Shown here one piece after another: positions 36,317 through 48,548 of a stretch of DNA of 64,000 bases. The notes under the pieces are model-generated. The model ran no database searches. It had not been told where the DNA came from and was given only the letters and a program-made list of their open reading frames with translations. The stretch is from Halichondria panicea (Eukaryota > Porifera > Demospongiae > Suberitida > Halichondriidae). Location of the stretch: contig NC_087387.1 of the NCBI RefSeq assembly GCF_963675165.1, positions 2,221,501 to 2,285,500 on the forward strand, in the 5' to 3' direction. The number at the start of each line of letters is the position of its first letter. Positions within the stretch are counted from its first letter, which is position 1. The position numbers were made by a program, and so were the translations under genes.

Positions 36317-37118
36317 TACGGTGGCCCTGAGCGCTACTCTAGTTGGTAGTTCATACTTGATAGTTCAAATGCGTAGTTGGTAGTTCGCAGTTGCTACTTG
36401 ATAGTTCAAATGCGTAGTTGGTAGTTCGCAGTTGCTACTTGATAGTTCAAACACGTAGTTGGCAGTTGGCAGTTGGTAGTTGGCAGTTGGCAGTTGGGAG
36501 TTGGCAGTTGGGAGTTGGTAGTTGGGAGTTGGCAGTTGGTAGTTGGGAGTTGGAAGTTGGCAGTTCGTAACCTTTAAACTTTGCAACAATAATTAGCCTG
36601 CTTTTAAATTATGATACTGGCACAGATATCTAGTTGGCCTAAGACAGCAATATTAAATCTTATATGTACACATCTAGGTAGGGAGATCATTTCAAGTCTA
36701 ATCCTCATGTACCTATATTCCCAGATCCCAGCAGGGAGGGGGGAATTATAGAAACAGGTTTTGCATGGCACTTTTAGATTCTATTGAGGCTATTTAAAGT
36801 TATGGTTAAAAGATTAGAGGCAGTGCAAAGATATATCTATATACAACATTTGCTAACTGCAAAGTTTAAAGGTCACGAGCTATATACCAACTGCCAACTC
36901 CCAACTGCGAACTACCAACTACCAACTGCCAACTGCCAACTACCAACTACCAACTGCCAACTGCGAACTACAACTGCCAACTCCCAACTGCGAACTACCA
37001 ACTACCAACTGCCAACTGCCAACTACCAACTGCCAACTGCCAACTACCAACTGCCAACTGCGAACTCCCAACTGCTAACTGCCAACTACCAACTGGAGTA
37101 GCACTCAGGGCCACCGTA
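36317..37118. mobile_element. TIR element with heptamer satellite in both arms (copy 1)
   Basis: Ends: TACGGTGGCCCTGAGCGCTA at the left; its near-complement ending CTCAGGGCCACCGTA at the right. Inside, the left arm has an array of AGTTGGN heptamers (about 36457-36567) and the right arm the complementary CCAACTN array (36889-37098). A unique core (36568-36888) separates them. Each array reads as a 7-residue QLPTANY peptide repeat, which is not a gene. The 10-base TACGGTGGCC is doubled at 36301. Confidence 0.85.
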
Positions 37119-38090
37119 CTGACTCCTATATAGTTGATAGTTCATACTTGATATTTCAAATGCGTAGTTGGTAGTTTGCAGTTGCTACTAGATAGTTCAA
37201 ATGCGTAGTTGGCAGTCGGTAGTTGGCAGTTGGCAGTTGGCAGTTGGTAGTTGGCAGTTGGTAGTTGGGAGTTGGCAGTTGGGAGTTGGAAGTTGGAAGT
37301 TGGCAGTTGGGAGTTGGTAGTTGACAGTTGGGAGTTGGTAGTTGGTAGTTGTCAGTTGGGAGTTGGTAGTTGTCAGTTGGTAGTTGGTAGTTGTCAGTTG
37401 GCAGTTGGGAGTTGGCAGTTGGCAGTTGGGAGTTGGGAGTTGGCAGTTGGGAGTTGGCAGTTGGGAGTTGGCAGTTGGTAGTTGTCAGTTGGTAGTTGTC
37501 AGTTGGTAGTTGGTAGTGGCATGCAGTTGGGAGTTCGTAACCTTTAAACTTTGCAATAGCTTGCTTTTATGTAAGTTAAAATTATGATACTGACACCAAT
37601 AGATATCTAGCTGGAGCCTAAGTCTAAGACGGCAATATTAATCTTTACATGTTATATGTACACATCTAGGTAGGGAGGTAATTTCAAGTCTAATCCCCAT
37701 GCACCTATATTCCCGGATCCCAGTAGGGAGGGGGGGGGGAGGGCATTATAAAAACAGGTTTTGCATGGCACTCTTAATTAAGGCCATTTAAAGTTATGGT
37801 TAAAAAATTAGAGGCAGTGCAAAGATCTACATACAACATTTGCTAACTGGCGTAGAAGATATAGTCTTTACTGGCCTCAGACGGCACTAATGTGTGTCCA
37901 CTAATTAAGTAGGGCTTGTACCCATCAATGAAAGCTTAGAGAAACAGGTTTTGTAGAATAATTCCTGGCATTAGTTTGTTGCGAAGTTTAAAGGTCACGA
38001 ACTACCAACTGCCAACTACCAACTACCAACCACCAACTGCCAACTATCACTGCCAACTACCAACTAGGAGCAGCACTCAAGGCCACCGTA
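37119..38090. mobile_element. TIR element with heptamer satellite in both arms (copy 2)
   Basis: Directly adjoins copy 1 in the same orientation. G-strand heptamers at about 37205-37527, core 37528-37998 similar to that of copy 1 (shared AACCTTTAAACTTTGCAA and ACACATCTAGGTAGGGAG), short C-strand array at 37999-38068, and a right end CAGCACTCAAGGCCACCGTA. Its left TIR is merged with the right end of copy 1. Confidence 0.8.
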
Positions 38091-38091
38091 G

Positions 38092-38337
38092 CATTCCAAG
38101 TAAGCAAAACTAAGCATAACTCGAGAACGAAGCATTATTTTGCAAATCCATGAATTAAAATCCAAGTAAACATGACTAGAAGCCTATAGAAACTCTTACT
38201 TGCACTTGATTCATCCTTGAGCAGCTGTAGCAGTCTACACACACACACACACGCACGCACGCACGCACACACACACACACACCCTACACACACACACACA
38301 CACCCTACACACACACACACACACACACACACACCAT
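38092..38337. repeat. Truncated CACCGAGGCAT-family repeat with CA run
   Basis: Starts GCATTCCAAGTAAGCAAAAC, as in 26295 and 46190, and ends in a CA microsatellite (38238-38337). It abuts the heptamer element, suggesting that element landed in it. Confidence 0.75.
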
Positions 38338-39916
38338 AGATACTGTACACTCCGTGGATGTGAAACACTTCCGCCCACTACCAAAAGTCCTGAAACACTC
38401 ATTGCAACGGATGACACGGACCCAGTATCCGGAATTCCGTATAGTATACGGAATCTACTGCATGTGGATACAATAATAACAGTAACTACGTGTGAGTGAT
38501 AGGATAACTGAAGCTCCCAGTCCAAGTTCTTCCAGTGCTAACTGATTCTCTGCGCAGGGAGAGCCAAGAGAGATGTTCATGAATGAAAGTGGAAATGCAG
38601 AAATCATATTGGAACCTGATCTAGCTACATGTACACTGCTGATTTAATTTTTGTGATGACATTGTATATATAGCACAGCATGTATGCACACAGAATATTA
38701 TATAGGCAGGCATCCATGTACGGAGATAGACTTAGTAATAGACAACTAAATGGACAACTAAAACCGATTTAAAGTTGAAGGAGGATTCTTCTTCGTCTTA
38801 TCGCTACTTGTGCTCGTACACTTGTTTGTTAGTCTTGCATCAGGGAATAATTATGCTCCTTTCCGCTTCCTTTGGTGATAGAGCATTACCTAAATTAAAA
38901 AAGTATGTTAGTAATAATAATTTACTCAGGCCGCTGTTGTACGATCATGTATGCATTATCATCATACAGTACATTTGTATGAGTAAACATGTTCACCACA
39001 AAAAAACACGCTTTCCTGAAATAACAAAACATTTACTGAGGGTCAAAATATTTATACCCTATAATAGTGCCGCTAGCAATGTATATTATAGTGGCTTGCT
39101 CAGCCCTCAGCCCCCCCCCCCTTCTTGATGGCAATCGATTCCACCATGGAGCGTTTGACTATAATAATGGTGTTAGATCGAGACTACTTTCTTCTTTGTT
39201 GGGTGGGAAGCTGAGTATCCGTAGTTGAGAACTCCTGATTGTCAGGGTGTTTAGCAGGATCCGGTACCTGCGGTGAGCCGTGTATAATTTTAAAGTGCTC
39301 TTTGCTTGCTTGCTGTAGGGAGGTGCACTTATATCTCCCATGGCTGTGATGGGTGGCGACCATCGTTTAAGGCCATTACTATCAAGACATGTAGGTTTGC
39401 CAATACCGCCTACCCTGCCATTTTATTGAGTTTGCTGCCAGTTACCATAACCCGCCTTTTGTCGGTGCCATTTTCTGAGTTTGCCCTGCACTTTTTCCTA
39501 AATGTTGTTGAGTTTGCCATACCCCTCCTGTTGTTGGTACCATTTGTTGAGTTTGCCATAGCTATACCCTACTGAGTTTTGCTGCGTTTGCCATACTCAG
39601 AGTTTTTCATACCTGCGAACTTTGCGAGATACCTGTGGTGCGTGCAGGAGCAGTTCATAAAGTGTACTGTGGCTCTTTGCTTGCTGAGGTGTATATTGTG
39701 TTTGATTGACCTGCCCCGACATTTATTTTGGGGGATGGGCCCAGGGGGGTATATATGCCATACCCCGCTACTTGAGGTTAACTTGCAATACCAGGGTTTG
39801 CCACACCCTACTCGGCTATATTTGTTGAGTGTGTTGCCATTTGTTGAGTTTGCATTTGCTATACTCTGGTTTATTAGTATGCCATTTGTTGGGTTTTGCC
39901 ATACCCGCCATTATTG
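38338..39916. other. No gene recognised; TTTGCCATACCC-type degenerate repeat
   Basis: From 39400 to 39910 phrases such as GAGTTTGCCATACC and CCATTTGTTGAGTTTGC recur, a degenerate form of the minisatellite at 41285-41600. ORFs here are products of that repetition. Confidence 0.5.
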
Positions 39917-40935
39917 TGCCTCGGTGCGCATGCGCAAGCGAGGTATACTTTATGTATTGAGTAGAGTAGAAGAGGGTATTATGAGATGGAACCAATTATG
40001 AGACAGCTGTTTAAAACGGGAGTGCTTCAGCTATTCTGTCTGCAGTTAATAGCACTACCACTCTAGTATTTTTTTCCAAAAGAAATTTGGAGTTGTATGC
40101 TTGTGTTGACAGAGATACCACAATAGTTTGTTTAAGTACAGAATTTAATTGGAAAAAACATTTTTAATTGACCAAATTTAAGTGGGTGCCAAATGTTTGT
40201 AGTAAAATTCACTAGGTATCAGTTAAAACAGGAGTAACTGTTTTTATAGGCAAAATAATCACTATATTTTAATATCAAAAAGTTCCAGATATGTTAGAAC
40301 AGCCAATTAGCGTTAAAATTAATTAATTGCAATGGTGTCTCGTAAATACCCCCCCCTGTCTCATAATACCCAAACCACTTTGAACACTAAAATGCTAGCA
40401 TTAGCTGCAAACAAAGCACTGTCACTAATTTTTTTGCTTACATGCAAAGCATATTGACCATAATAGTTAGTGAACAGGCTATTTAGCTCCCTCAAGATTA
40501 CTGCAAGACAGGGGGGTCAGACACATTTAGAGGTCTCATAATACCCCCCTTGTACTCTATGTTTGTGTGTGTGTGTGTCAGTGTAGACTGCTACAGCTGT
40601 TCAAGGATCAATGAAGTGCAAGTAAGAGTTTCTCTATAGGCTTCTAGTCATGTTTTCTTGGATTTGCAAAATAATCAGTGCTTCGTTCTCGAGTTATGCC
40701 TAGTTTTGCTTACTTGGAATGCCAGAGCATGTATCCAAACTTGTTTACCGAGTGTTGCTACTCTGCGAAGTAGTTAGCTCTGAACTAGAACGCTAGCTAT
40801 TGGTAGCTGCAAGAGTGAGAAGAGAGCTGCAAGGCTCTGCTGATGGCAGTCATGACAGAGACAATTAATTTTAGACTTGAACTTTTTAACAACAATCTTG
40901 GTCGATCATTACCCACTCTGAGTTTGCATGCAGCA
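39917..40935. mobile_element. CACCGAGGCAT-family repeat split by a GGGTATTATGAGA element
   Basis: The left end, TGCCTCGGTGCGCATGCGCA, and the interior from about 40562 (GTGTAGACTGCTACAGCTG on) belong to the family. Between them, 39974-40549 has ends GGGTATTATGAGA and TCTCATAATACCC, an inverted pair, so a second element appears to have inserted. Confidence 0.65.
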
Positions 40936-41284
40936 AAAATGTTCACCAGACCAGGCAAAGCAGCCTCCCACCACCACATGGTTTTTTTAAAAATTGATGA
41001 GGCCATGAGGGGTCACTAATCACTCTTCATTATGCTGACAATGCAATATTTCGGTACACAACCATTACATCATCAGTAATCGGTTTCTAATTTGCCGTGT
41101 GGGCTGCGCTGGGTGTAACTCATTAATTGTAGACCACTGCCTAATATACAGTGGGTGTGGCTCATTAATTTAGGCCACACCTAACAAATAATGAATAATG
41201 AACTTTTGGGGGAAGGCTAAAAGTGATGAGGGGGCTGATGAGAAATTACTGATCTAGTCTGCCTGGTATAATAGCTTTGCGTCT

Positions 41285-41600
41285 CCTGCGGTGCTTTCAT
41301 TTGCTGGGTTTGCCACGCCCTGCCAGTTGTTGCGTTTGCTATAGTCGGCATTTATTAACATGCACACTCGGCAGTTTGTTAGTATGCCATTTGTTGGGTA
41401 TGCCATCACCCTGGCATTTGTTGGGTCTGCCATCACCCTGCCATTTGTTGGGTATGCCATCACCCTGGGTCTGCCATTACCCTGGCATTTGTTGGGTATG
41501 CCATCACCCTGGCATTTGTGGGTATGCCATCACCCTGCCATTTGTTGGGTCTGCCATCACCCTGCCATTTGCTGTGTTTGCCGTACCTTGTTGAGTTGGC
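41285..41600. repeat. Minisatellite, about 28-bp unit
   Basis: Around eight head-to-tail units built on CCATTTGTTGGGTATGCC and ATCACCCTGG. Degenerate units continue at 41690-41910. Both strands give open frames through it (GMPSPWHLL and NARVMAYPT peptide repeats), which I treat as non-coding. Confidence 0.85.
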
Positions 41601-42554
41601 CGCTGTCCGTGGAGCGACATGACATGTACTGTATATAGCTAGGTACTTAACTACGTATAAAGCATTTGATCCTACACCACCTTGGCAGTGGTTTGCTATA
41701 CCCTGCCATTGTTGAGTTTGCCATACTCTGTTGCTATTTGTTGAGTTTGCCATACTCATACTCTTATCTGTTTGAGTCCATGCAGCGACATGATCATTAT
41801 AGGTATTGTCTATACAGGTATACGAATAAAGCATCTATATGCACGTACATAGGCTTACTCTGTTGCTATGTTGATTTTGCCATACTCTGTTGCTACTTGT
41901 TGAGTTTGCCATACTCTCCATGCAGCGACATGATATAATTTATTAATTTATTGTCTATAGCTACACTGTCTATAGCTACACTGAGCATGAGGTACGTATA
42001 AGGCATGGTTAGCGACTATATGTATTGATCCTACACCACCTTGGCAGTCAATTGTGCCCCTGATTTTTCACATTCATATTAGAATGGAGAGGGGTTATCG
42101 ACGCGCCAGCTGCGGTGGTGTCTAAGTAACTTTTGGCTAAAGGCTTAGGTGTTCTGTACCTGCCAACTGAGGGGGGGGGGTCCATGGCCGATGACCGGGC
42201 ACTAATCGGTAGAGAGAATTGGTAGACAGAAGATGAATGAATGAATGAATGATGGACGTCTGATATGCTCACAAAGTGACTGCTAATAGTTCTGAGACTG
42301 CCACGAGGCTTCAACTTTAGTGCACATGCGTTGAGATGAGTGACGTCATTGCGGCCTGCTCCTTGTTGTTAACCCCATTTAATATGCTATTAAATTCCAT
42401 TTATAGACTACATCGCCGCATGCGCACCGAGGCATAACAAGTGCTCTGCTTGTGGGAGTGGCTAGGCATTGTAAGGGAAGCCAACACAATTACGTGACTG
42501 GTTTTCACTGCGTGTGTTTGATAGCACTCTAGTCTAGCTATATAGCTGAAAGAA

Positions 42555-45500
42555 ATGATGCAGTATGGTGCTCTTTCAGAAGGAGATATATGTGTGAGGA
42601 GGACTATTGACGAGAACCCTGTGGCCAAAGGGCTGGCCATTGTAGTAGCTAGTCAGGAGAGCCGAGCCTTTCCCAATGCTATTCTCGAAGGAGTCACGAT
42701 TGATTTTCAGAATACCTGCTCAGCTTTTAGATTATTAAGATATGCTGTACTGCCATTGCTGAATGCCACTGAAAAGATGATTACAGATGTTGTCCAAGCT
42801 GTCCCGAAATGCTTTCCCATATGTGGTGATAACGATCCTCGATACAAGCGAATTGTATTTTATTTTGCTGGGCATGGAGACAATAATGTTCAAGTTCATA
42901 CACATGATGGAGAAATTAATGTAGATCGAAAAATTATTTGGCCTCTCTTGCCAGAAAACTGTCCAAATTTGAGGCACATACCGAAATTGTTTTTCATTGA
43001 TGCGTGTCGTGGTGAAGGTACAGATATAGCCATACCTAGAGGAGGGGGTAATATCTTTTCTCGTGTGTCAGGTATGGCTAACTACCTTGTCGTGCGGTCC
43101 ACTTTGCCGACTATGAAAGCATTCGAGCAAAGCAATCGTCGTGGAGGTTTTTGGACTCAGGCGTTTGTAGAGCAGCTTATTAGCCCAACCAATAAAGGAA
43201 GGGATATTGGGTACATTCTCATTGAGATAAACCGTCAGGTGAATAGGTTATTCAACTCCCAAAATGTTCTGTGCACTCAACAAGCGATTACTGAGAGCAC
43301 ACTCCTTGATCACGTCTTCTTCCTGGATGAAGCTCAGGAGCTTGAAGGTACAGAATAATTGGAGCTTTGGTGATCACAGTTCAATCCATTGTGCATTGTA
43401 TTTCAGAACTGGCAAGTACAGCATACACTTGGAGCAGTTGTCAGCCTGGTTTGCCTGGTAAGTGTATGTTACTGCATGTGTCAGTGCATGAGCACACATA
43501 TTTACGTGATCGTATACAGTGTATTAATAGAATTAACCTGGTTTGTTTCATACCAGTAGGTTCGCATTCAGCTGGCTCCATTCCTGGTGCATTCCCACCT
43601 CCAGCATTTTACAGAGGTATATTATAGAGGCAAATCCTTTTAATGAGTTATATAGTTATTGACAAGAATGGATCGTAGGCCGGTATCTGGAGATTAATTA
43701 ATTAAGCTAGTGCATGTTTTAATTTCCCCAATACAGGTCTATTTGGGTCTACAGCCTCAGAACTGCCTACGTCCTTCTCTCTACCAGCAAGAGTTATACC
43801 GAGTGCTGCAGCAGTAGCGAGTGGAACCTCTGAAATAGTGAATCCTTTGGTACTAGTATCAGACCCAGTGTCCCAGTCTGATGCTATAGAAGATGTCATG
43901 TCACAATTACAGGAAGGTACGTATACTGAAGTTATTCTTTCCCTCTACCCAAAGTAGACTAAGCTCATACACATTCATGCCCAATCAATTTATAAACATG
44001 CTGCCTCAATTCTGCATGGATTACTATAATAGTTTTAGCAGACACAAAATAATTATACTGGCACACAACAGACTACTATAGCCTGTGGCCGCCTATTATG
44101 TGGCTTGGGTTAATAGAGCTATTGGTACAAGTAAAGTGCTGTAGGTACCGTGTATGCTTGATCAGGAGCCGCGGCTACTAACTGTTTCATTTTACTGGAA
44201 GAGGAGGCTACAATTCGAGAGAGGCCACTGTTCAAGAGCGACGTTTATTAGCTCTAGTTTGTCATCAAAAGTTATTTTCACCTGCAAAAACTTGAACTCT
44301 GCATGCCATGAGAAAGTCTTTGTGAAACACTAACAAGCAGTATCTAGTATAGTACATGTAGCTAGCTGCTAGTGTTAATAATAACTTTTTCTGGCTGCCA
44401 CGTGCAAAAATGCTAGAGTCAAAGTTCACTGAAGCTACTATTTGAGAGCGGCTACTAAATGGTTCATTTTGCTAGCAAAGGAGGCTACTATATGAGAGCG
44501 GCCTCTGATCGAGCGTATACGGTACTTTAATTACCCTGTGCGGGCATTGCGCGCAGCAGGGGTAGAGTGATTGGTGTGTGGACACAAATATGAGCTGTTT
44601 GAGCAAAATATACACTTTTATGGATTGCTGTATATAACTGCTAATGTGGCAGTGGTTGAAAAATAATAGGCTACTTATAGTAGGAACTTGTAGGCGATCT
44701 TCAAAGGCGACAAAAAACACTGTGTTCTAATCGTTGCTTTATGATTCACGATAATTTCCCATAATGAAGTCATTACAGTAAAACGTTATCGTATCCGTTT
44801 TGCCGCTGTGCGATGAAGCTCAACGCACAAGGTGAATGCTCTATTAGTATATCTTGTTTCTGGACCAATTGCCTCGAGGCGTCGCCGCGCACGAAGGGTA
44901 CGGTAAAGCTGACTGTGTGTGTGTGTGTGTATTCCAGCTGTAACTGCTCAACGGTTGTAATGCAGCGAAAACTAACCGCTTCTATAGGCTTCTAGCCACG
45001 TTCTCATGGATTTTATTCGTGGATAAGCGCTAGCTTTTTGTTAGGTACAAGAGTCAGAAAAGAGCTGTACTGCCAGAGTGCAGCAGCCGTTGCGAACGTT
45101 AGCGGATACGCCCCTTTTTCTGCACATGCACATTCAATCTCACGTGTGTGAGATCCTGACACGTGAGATCCTGAAACAAAATACAATTCTTTTCGTGGGG
45201 TTCTGGTAAGCCACGAAACACGTACTACAATTCTTGTTACCATGTAGATACACAACTCTTTCTTAAACCCCTTTCTCATTGACAGGAAATCAGGGTGTCA
45301 TACAGGATTTTGAAGTAGAGGGGGGAAATAAGAAAAGTAACCAGAAAATTTTGCTAAAAAAAGGTCAACTGTTATTTCATAGTATGTAAAATTGCCAGCT
45401 ATGGACCCTCAGTCAGCAAAAAAGGGGGGGGAAATTGGAGATAGGGGGGGGATATCCCCCCTTTCCCCCCTGTATTACACCCTGGAAATGTGAACTTTTA

Positions 45501-47604
45501 CATTGTAAATCTACATGTTCCTATGTTTCCATTAATTAAGCTCCTCTCCTATATATAAAGACTGTGTGGTGTGAACAAATTGCAATCAACAATAATAACG
45601 TAACATATACAAAGCAACCTCTTCTATAGCACTCCTAATAGTTTTTGAGCGAAAGAAAAACATGGCGAGAGCCATTACTCACCGCAATAGCACAGTGAAT
45701 TTGAGAATCGATGTATACAAGTCTAGCCTCATTCCCGGCCCTCTTTTCTCTAATAGGTTAAAAAGAGGGCCTGGTACCAATAGTGCGCATGCGCTTCAAA
45801 TTACCCAGAATATGCATGTGGAATCGTACTATGACCGTAAAACCTTAGTAAATGAATGCACCGCAGGTGCTGATGCCTCAGTAGAGGTGCCAAAGCTACA
45901 TAATATATAAAGATGAATTTGACGAACATGTTTTGCAATTTTGCTGCATGCAGGAACCACAGGGAACTCAGAGAGTGGGTAATGATTGTTGTTAAAAACG
46001 GTCGATGCCAAAATTTCAAGCCTAAGATTAATCCGGGCTGCATCAGTAGAGCCTTGTGGCTCTCTCTCTTAAGCTCACTGTTGCAGCTACCAATAGCTAG
46101 CGTTCTAGTGCAGAGCTAACTACTAACTAGAGTAGCAACACTCCATGGACAAGTTTTGCTACGCACTCTTCTGAAAAGGCTGCAATGGCATTCCAAGTAA
46201 GCAAAACTAGGCGTAACTCGAGAACGAAGCATTATTTTGCAAATCCAAGTAAACATGACTAGAAGCCTATAGAAACTCTTGCTTGCACTTGATTGATCCT
46301 TGAGCAGCTGTAGCAGTCTACACACACACGCATGCACACTCATGCACACACGCACACACTACCGTGTACCTCGCTTACGCATGCACACCGAGGCATAATT
46401 ATACGGTAGACTAGTCCGTTTACTAACAATATGTTCCATAATACTTTATGTTCATGACTGAGCTGTGAAGCTGTGGCTTAAACCATCTATTGCGTTGGTC
46501 TAGAAGGCTTGAACACTAGTCTGAGACAGAAGAGGCTCTCATCTACGTCTACGATGGTCCCATAGCCGGGTTGTCTGTCTTCGTAAGTAGCAGTTAGGAA
46601 GCACTATACACTTCCTGTAGCCTGTACAGATCCAAGCTACCTGACTACACAGCCATCACAGAGGTAGATGAAAGCCTTCTAGAACAATGCAATAGAAAGC
46701 TAAACTGCTTTACATAGATAGAAAAATAGATTAAAGAAAGAGAAAGGGGATTGAGTAAATTAACGCATGTGCACTATCGCACATGTAATAGGTACATAGG
46801 CCGTGTTATTTCCCCTTCCTGCATGTCTAGCTATTAGAAAAAAATCGGGACCGAGGCTAATACAAGTCTTACGTGTATAGTGCTGATAAGCTAGGAAAGT
46901 CTTGTGCTGTCATGTGTGCCAAATAAGATTAGTAGTTATTTTACATCTATACTGCCCCTCCTCCCTCCCTCCCCCGGCCATATAGTATGGCCACCCTGTT
47001 CTTTACACTGGGGAAAACGCTGATCTTAACAACTCTCTAATATAAATTTGTAACATATCGTATAGGCCCTGATCAGGAATTGGAAATATCTCCATTTGAA
47101 AATTATCCTCGAAGTACAACAATACCCGGTCATTATAAACAGAAAGTTAACCGTTTCTTCCAAGAGAACGGTATTAACCCCACATATGAATATCTATATG
47201 GCAGTGAAACTGGTCCCACTCAATACCGATGCACCGTACGCTACACAATATGCGGAGAATCCAAAGAAGTCGATAGTGTACATTACTACTTGAGCAAAGG
47301 AGATGCTAAAGAACAAGTTGCTAAGCTGGTACTTGAGAGAGAAAATGTTGCACCAATAGTCAGTAAAGGAATCAGTCCACCTTCCAACAAGATATGGAAG
47401 TCTAAACTGAAGGAATATTGTGACAAGAACAAGGTTGTCCTCCCTTCTTATTGCACCGTTCCAACTGAAAATGGGTTCAAATCGACGTTCACGTTGTTTG
47501 GTCAAGATATTAAAGGAAAAGAGTGTAAGAGCAAACAAGAAGCTGAACAGAATGTGGCCCACCAAGCATGGCTGAGTCTTGAACATAATAATGAGTACAC
47601 GTAA
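42555..47604 (+). CDS. Caspase-family protease with two C-terminal dsRNA-binding domains
   Basis: Five exons: 42555-43347, 43407-43457, 43557-43616, 43737-43916, 47066-47604. Every junction is phase 1 with GT..AG, total 1,623 nt, 540 aa. Exon 1 is a C14 caspase domain: the p20 part has KGLAIVVASQ, the catalytic His (H107) in VFYFAGHGD and Cys (C151) in KLFFIDACRGE. The p10 part has VVRSTLP, GGFWTQAFVEQL, a Q..N-type strand and LLDHVFF. Exons 2-4 are a Ser/Pro/Ala-rich linker. Exon 5 has dsRBD 1 (residues about 382-455, NPTYEY..GPTQYRCTV, SKGDAKEQVAKL) and dsRBD 2 (about 470-535, LPSYCT, SKQEAEQNVAHQAW). Exon 5 has no ATG and must be spliced. The ATG follows an in-frame TAG and has no prodomain; a TATAG acceptor at about 42546 allows an upstream exon. 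Family knowledge: caspases drive cell death and dsRBDs bind dsRNA. Inference: a dsRNA-activated caspase. Confidence 0.78.
45291..45484. mobile_element. hAT-like MITE, 5-bp target duplication GAAAT
   Basis: CAGGGTGTCATACAGG at the left, CCTGTATTACACCCTG at the right (one mismatch); GAAAT directly on both sides. The interior has G-runs and C-runs that could fold together. Confidence 0.9.
45873..46396. mobile_element. CACCGAGGCAT-family repeat, full copy
   Basis: ATGCCTCAGTAGAGG at the left, ACACCGAGGCAT at the right. Closely similar throughout to 25969-26507. Confidence 0.8.
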
Positions 47605-47718
47605 TTATAGGCACACAAATAGCTAGCGCGGACTCAACACATTATGACACCAGTACCGGTATATTTATTTTATATAGCTGCTATAGGAATCCAAACTGTA
47701 TTACTCATTATTGTCATT

Positions 47719-47724
47719 AATAAA
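47719..47724 (+). promoter_or_regulatory. Poly(A) signal of the caspase gene
   Basis: AATAAA 115 bases after the caspase/dsRBD stop codon, the first canonical signal downstream. Confidence 0.55.
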
Positions 47725-48195
47725 AGTGTGTGTATAGACTATATATTCTGCTAGAAAATATTTGTGTTATTCTTTTAACAACCATCATGGTCGATCATTC
47801 CACACCATGGTCAATGACTGTAAAATTGTATTCGATTTACATGTACATGTATGTATATATTTAAGGCTTTGTTTTTTCCAATTTTATCGAATAACATTAT
47901 TGTAATAATTATACCCCCCCGGCCCACGCAGTCGAATTATTATTGTATGCTGTAAGGTATGCATGCATGTGAGTATAATACTATGTAAATGGAGATCAGA
48001 CCGAGGCTGTGGAGAAACATTTCTGAATCTACGTATACTGGAAAACTGGTGTGTTTTGTCTCGTATATCTCTGCTCAAACTGGTTAATTGTTTGTTGGCA
48101 TAATACGTATCTGTGACAATTTCCATGACGGTATATATATTATTTGTTTTGAAAATAGCTCTGCAGATGTTCAACACCGTATTGTTACAATGTTG

Positions 48196-48305
48196 TTTTG
48201 CGAGTGAACAACCTTTTTTTAATGTGCGAAATCCACTGTTAAGCGAATATGGTGGTGGACATCACTTTAGAATGATTGAAATCCTCAAGCTACATGTAGC
48301 GATAT
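48196..48305. repeat. Dispersed repeat, copy also at 58315-58422
   Basis: Shared phrases: AGTGAACAACCTT, AGTGCGAAAT or TGTGCGAAAT, ACTGTTAAGC, GTGGTGGACA, GAAATCCTCAAGCTA. One copy lies downstream of each immune-like gene. Confidence 0.7.
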
Positions 48306-48415
48306 AGACAAAATTTGGATATAATTATGCTGTAGTACTACAGCATGTACTATAGCGCCTATATGCTCTTCGTATGTTTGAGCAGCTGTATATATGTAGT
48401 CTATATACACACACC

Positions 48416-48548
48416 AGAGGAGGTCCAACATGCGTGCACGAATCACTAAAAGTTTAGCATTGATGTCATTACGGTCACATAATAACATGCAGGCCACAAT
48501 GCACTGAACTTATAGTGATTCGTGCACGCATATCGGACCTCCTCTGTA
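48416..48548. repeat. Inverted repeat with 33-bp arms
   Basis: AGAGGAGGTCCAACATGCGT and GTGCACGAATCACTA at the left are mirrored by TAGTGATTCGTGCAC and GCATATCGGACCTCCTCT at the right. Non-coding MITE or hairpin. Remaining sequence in 47605-49690 has no recognised gene; a lone mariner/pogo-type end (GTTCTACTG) is at 49177-49186. Confidence 0.82.

Larger units (their letters stand above)
43917..47065. other. Large repeat-filled intron of the caspase gene
   Basis: Holds a 5-bp-TSD MITE (45291-45484), a full CACCGAGGCAT element (45873-46396), a TG run near 44915, hairpin ends of the TAGCCTCG type (45724-45779) and a repeated phrase around 45040 (GCGCTAGCTTTTTGTTAG) also present at 3293 and 32255. 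I see no extra exon, but a short one could be missed. Confidence 0.55.

Noticed and set aside
36365..37481. ORFs encoding QLPTANY or ELAVGSW heptapeptide repeats
   Set aside because: They follow from a 7-bp satellite read in any frame on both strands; no start, splice or family support.
41254..41834. ORFs on both strands through the 28-bp minisatellite
   Set aside because: Repeat-derived frames on both strands at once; no conserved motif.
47080..47604. Independent dsRBD gene starting at 47080
   Set aside because: The codon there is TTG, no in-frame ATG precedes the domain, and a good acceptor (CGTATAG) lies at 47065 in the phase needed by the caspase exons.
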